A stretch of DNA of 64,000 nucleotides from Gemmataceae bacterium (GTDB lineage Bacteria; Planctomycetota; Planctomycetia; Gemmatales; Gemmataceae): positions 154,979 to 218,978 of the forward strand of contig JALHPZ010000005.1 of assembly GCA_022842245.1 (NCBI GenBank), written 5' to 3'. The notes under the pieces were generated by a model that had not been told where the DNA came from, did not search any database, and saw only the letters and a program-made list of their open reading frames with translations. The translations under genes and the position numbers were made by a program. Below, piece by piece: positions 62,268 through 64,000 of the stretch; the stretch's first letter is position 1, and each line of letters begins with the position of its first letter.

Positions 62268-64000
62268 TTACTCCACGTCTACGGCGAAGAACGCGTCAGT
62301 CACCTCCGCGCCGGATGCGTCTCTCGCCCGCACGGCGAAGACGTGCCGGCCCTTGGCGATCGAGTTTGGAAGCGTGAATTCCAGAGAGTCCGTCACCGTC
62401 GCGTCCGGCACCAATCCTCGGCCTTCGAATTTCACGGCGAGCTTCTGCCCTGGTTCGACGCGCAGCGTCGCCTTCACCGCCTGACCCGCCTTCGCCTTCA
62501 CCAAGACCGGTTCCACGCTCACGCGGTGCGGATTCCAGTCGAGTCGATGCTTCTTGGAAATGCAGAGATTGTCGCAAATCTCACCGGCCTGCTCGCCCCA
62601 AATAACTCGCTGCTGGTAATCCTTGCGATTGAAGACGTACGGCCCGCCGTGCTCGGCGAGGATCCATTCCGGTTCGATCTTGAGCACCTTTTCGGCGCTC
62701 TTCGCGTAGACGCTCGGGAAGCTGCGATTCAGTCCCATCCAACCGCCGCTGCCGCTGTACTGGCGAACGTGGAAGAAATTGTCAGCCGTGAAGAGACAGC
62801 GCTTACCGTCGATGGTCGTTTCGATGGCGCAGGTGAACTCGCTCTGGCCCGGGAAGTGGTGGAAGCGGAACGTGTACTCGCGCCACGTGATGCTGTCGCC
62901 GTCCTTGATCTCCTTGTCGAAGGTGATCGGCCGGACGTCCAGGAACGGCGCCCGGTACTTGTACGGCTCCTTCAATGGCTCCGCGACGCGGTCGAGCGTC
63001 CAGACCTTGAACTCCCCCTTCACCGGCAGCGTGTAGACGCCGTCGAAGTGGTCGTAATGGGCGTGGCTGAACGTGACCGCCTCGATCGGCCCGAGGTTCT
63101 CGTCATTGCGGAGCTTCGCGACCTGATCGACTGCCCGCTGCCCCCACGGGTCGACGACGAGGCAGGCGTTCGCCTCCTTCGATTTCAGGACGTAGGTGTT
63201 GCCCGTGAGCCAGAGGCTCGGCGACACGCGCGACCACGGCTTGTCCCCGCCGCTGGCGATCTGCTCCTTTGGCACGAGGAAGTCGTACGTCTGCGCCAGG
63301 TCGCCGGCGGATTTCTCGAAGCTCTTCATCGTCCCGCAGTCGCGGATCGCTTCCCCTTGAACCATTAGCAACTGTTCCACCTTTAGCGTATCGGACCAAA
63401 CCTCGCCGCGGCTCGGACAGAGATGCGACGGCTTCAAGTCCGCGATCCGCTTCACCGACTCGGCCGTCGGTTTGAGACCCGCGTCAGTCCAGTGATCCCA
63501 GTCGGTCGTGAACGGCGTCCAGAGATGGCAGTTCGTCGAAACGGCGTCGCCGGTGAAGACGAGCGGGCCTGACTTTCGCCCCGCCTTGTCGAGTGAAAAG
63601 GCGATATGGTCCCGCGAGTGGCCCGATGTCGGAACTACGGTCAGCTTCCACTCGCCGAGCTTGATCGTGTGATCCTTCTTTAGCGAGTAATCGATCCCGT
63701 CGATTCCCACGGGCACGACGAAATACGACGTGCGAGAATCCCGCAGCGGAATCGCCTTTTCCCAATACTTCGCGACCTCGCCGGGCTTCAGCCACTCGGC
63801 CGACTCCGGCGCGGCCAGCACCGGAATCTTCGCGTCAAGGTACGTCGACACGGCCGCGACCGTGTCCCGGTGATGGTGGGTAAGCAGGACCTTGCCCGGC
63901 TTCGTGGGGATCGTATCCACCGGCATCGGCGCATCGATGAGCAGCGATTCGTCGCCGACCAGTAGGAGATACGACGCCGGTGAACTCGGCGAGCGGAGCA
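62268..64000 (-). CDS. Protein with two metallo-beta-lactamase-like domains, 5' end cut off
   Basis: About 577 C-terminal residues are visible; the reading frame stays open to the right edge (YLLLVGDESLLIDAPMPV precedes the first ATG at 63926), so the true start is outside. Two MBL-like units occur: the first has LTHHHRDTVAA and TSGHSRDHIAF, the second has FSHAHYDHFDG, LFTADNFFHV and EHGGPYVFN. The second keeps the H-x-H-x-D-H metal motif; the first is altered (HHHRD). A beta-sandwich tail (LRVEPGQKLAVKFEGRGLVP) ends the protein. Such enzymes are hydrolases of various substrates; this one is not assignable. Confidence 0.82.
   Translation of the reverse strand, partial: LRSPSSPASYLLLVGDESLLIDAPMPVDTIPTKPGKVLLTHHHRDTVAAVSTYLDAKIPVLAAPESAEWLKPGEVAKYWEKAIPLRDSRTSYFVVPVGIDGIDYSLKKDHTIKLGEWKLTVVPTSGHSRDHIAFSLDKAGRKSGPLVFTGDAVSTNCHLWTPFTTDWDHWTDAGLKPTAESVKRIADLKPSHLCPSRGEVWSDTLKVEQLLMVQGEAIRDCGTMKSFEKSAGDLAQTYDFLVPKEQIASGGDKPWSRVSPSLWLTGNTYVLKSKEANACLVVDPWGQRAVDQVAKLRNDENLGPIEAVTFSHAHYDHFDGVYTLPVKGEFKVWTLDRVAEPLKEPYKYRAPFLDVRPITFDKEIKDGDSITWREYTFRFHHFPGQSEFTCAIETTIDGKRCLFTADNFFHVRQYSGSGGWMGLNRSFPSVYAKSAEKVLKIEPEWILAEHGGPYVFNRKDYQQRVIWGEQAGEICDNLCISKKHRLDWNPHRVSVEPVLVKAKAGQAVKATLRVEPGQKLAVKFEGRGLVPDATVTDSLEFTLPNSIAKGRHVFAVRARDASGAEVTDAFFAVDVE

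Noticed and set aside
1-64000. CRISPR array, insertion sequence, integrase or prophage
   Set aside because: No regularly spaced repeat array, transposase, integrase or phage structural gene was found.

Overview
The window is GC-rich, densely coded bacterial chromosome with almost all of the families that mark Planctomycetota, most likely a Gemmataceae-type organism. The markers are two DUF1501 proteins with Tat-like leaders, a DUF1549/DUF1553 protein, a small cytochrome-domain/WD40 protein, two PVC-type heme-binding propeller proteins, PQQ-like propeller proteins, a ThuA-like protein, a PilZ protein and a FG-GAP surface protein with an N-terminal LEDR-type motif. The taxonomic assignment is inferred from gene content only. 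No phage, integrase, complete insertion sequence or CRISPR array was seen.

Layout. 1-5 kb: a cut gene, a DUF1501 protein, a PQQ-like propeller and a secreted M28 peptidase. 5-11 kb (minus strand): soluble transhydrogenase, a hypothetical, a double-DUF4394/FG-GAP surface protein and a 2OG-Fe(II) oxygenase-like protein. 11-17.4 kb: single-domain response regulator, RlmI-like methyltransferase, FG-GAP/UnbV protein, parvulin isomerase, LolA-like protein and a RluA pseudouridine synthase with repeat DNA in its linker. 17.4-23.9 kb: hydroxyproline-epimerase-type racemase, amidohydrolase, small hypotheticals, a P1B-type metal ATPase with a TPCP motif, an NAD-dependent epimerase and a DUF58 protein. 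23.9-28.6 kb: PQQ propeller, a zeta-toxin-like kinase whose 5' end looks frameshifted, its putative antitoxin, membrane and coiled-coil proteins and YebC. 28.6-38.5 kb: ThuA-like protein, RsmC-like methyltransferase, an SGNH/PVC-heme fusion, a TPR protein and RNase R. 38.6-46.3 kb: cytochrome/WD40 protein, DUF1549/DUF1553 protein, SMP-30 family protein, PepSY protein and the second DUF1501 protein. 46.3-57.5 kb: a repeat-rich stretch with an SMI1/KNR4 gene altered by an 88-bp tandem duplication, then beta-helix, ceramidase-like, MFS, AIM24-type, PVC-heme and DUF3352-like genes. 57.5-64 kb: leuA, iscA-hscB, tRNA-Val, PilZ, DUF1571 and a double metallo-beta-lactamase-fold protein that runs off the end.

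How genes fit together. Housekeeping pieces (leuA, iscA-hscB, rnr, yebC, rlmI-like, rluA-like, sthA) are scattered among large exported proteins that probably work in the periplasm or on the surface. Clear translational coupling (overlaps or gaps of a few bases) joins the pseudouridine synthase to the racemase, the PVC-heme protein to the DUF3352-like protein, the zeta kinase to its small partner and the membrane protein, and iscA to hscB. Convergent pairs are mostly separated by GC-rich hairpins.

The most unusual signals are recent rearrangements: the SMI1/KNR4 duplication that removes the natural stop and runs the protein into a repeat element; the in-frame repeat insert in the pseudouridine synthase; and the broken 5' end of the zeta kinase. 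No single locus can be called a new defence or metabolic system from sequence alone; the best candidates for follow-up are the zeta/partner/membrane-protein cluster (25.3-26.9 kb) and the SGNH-PVC heme fusion (30.7-34.1 kb).
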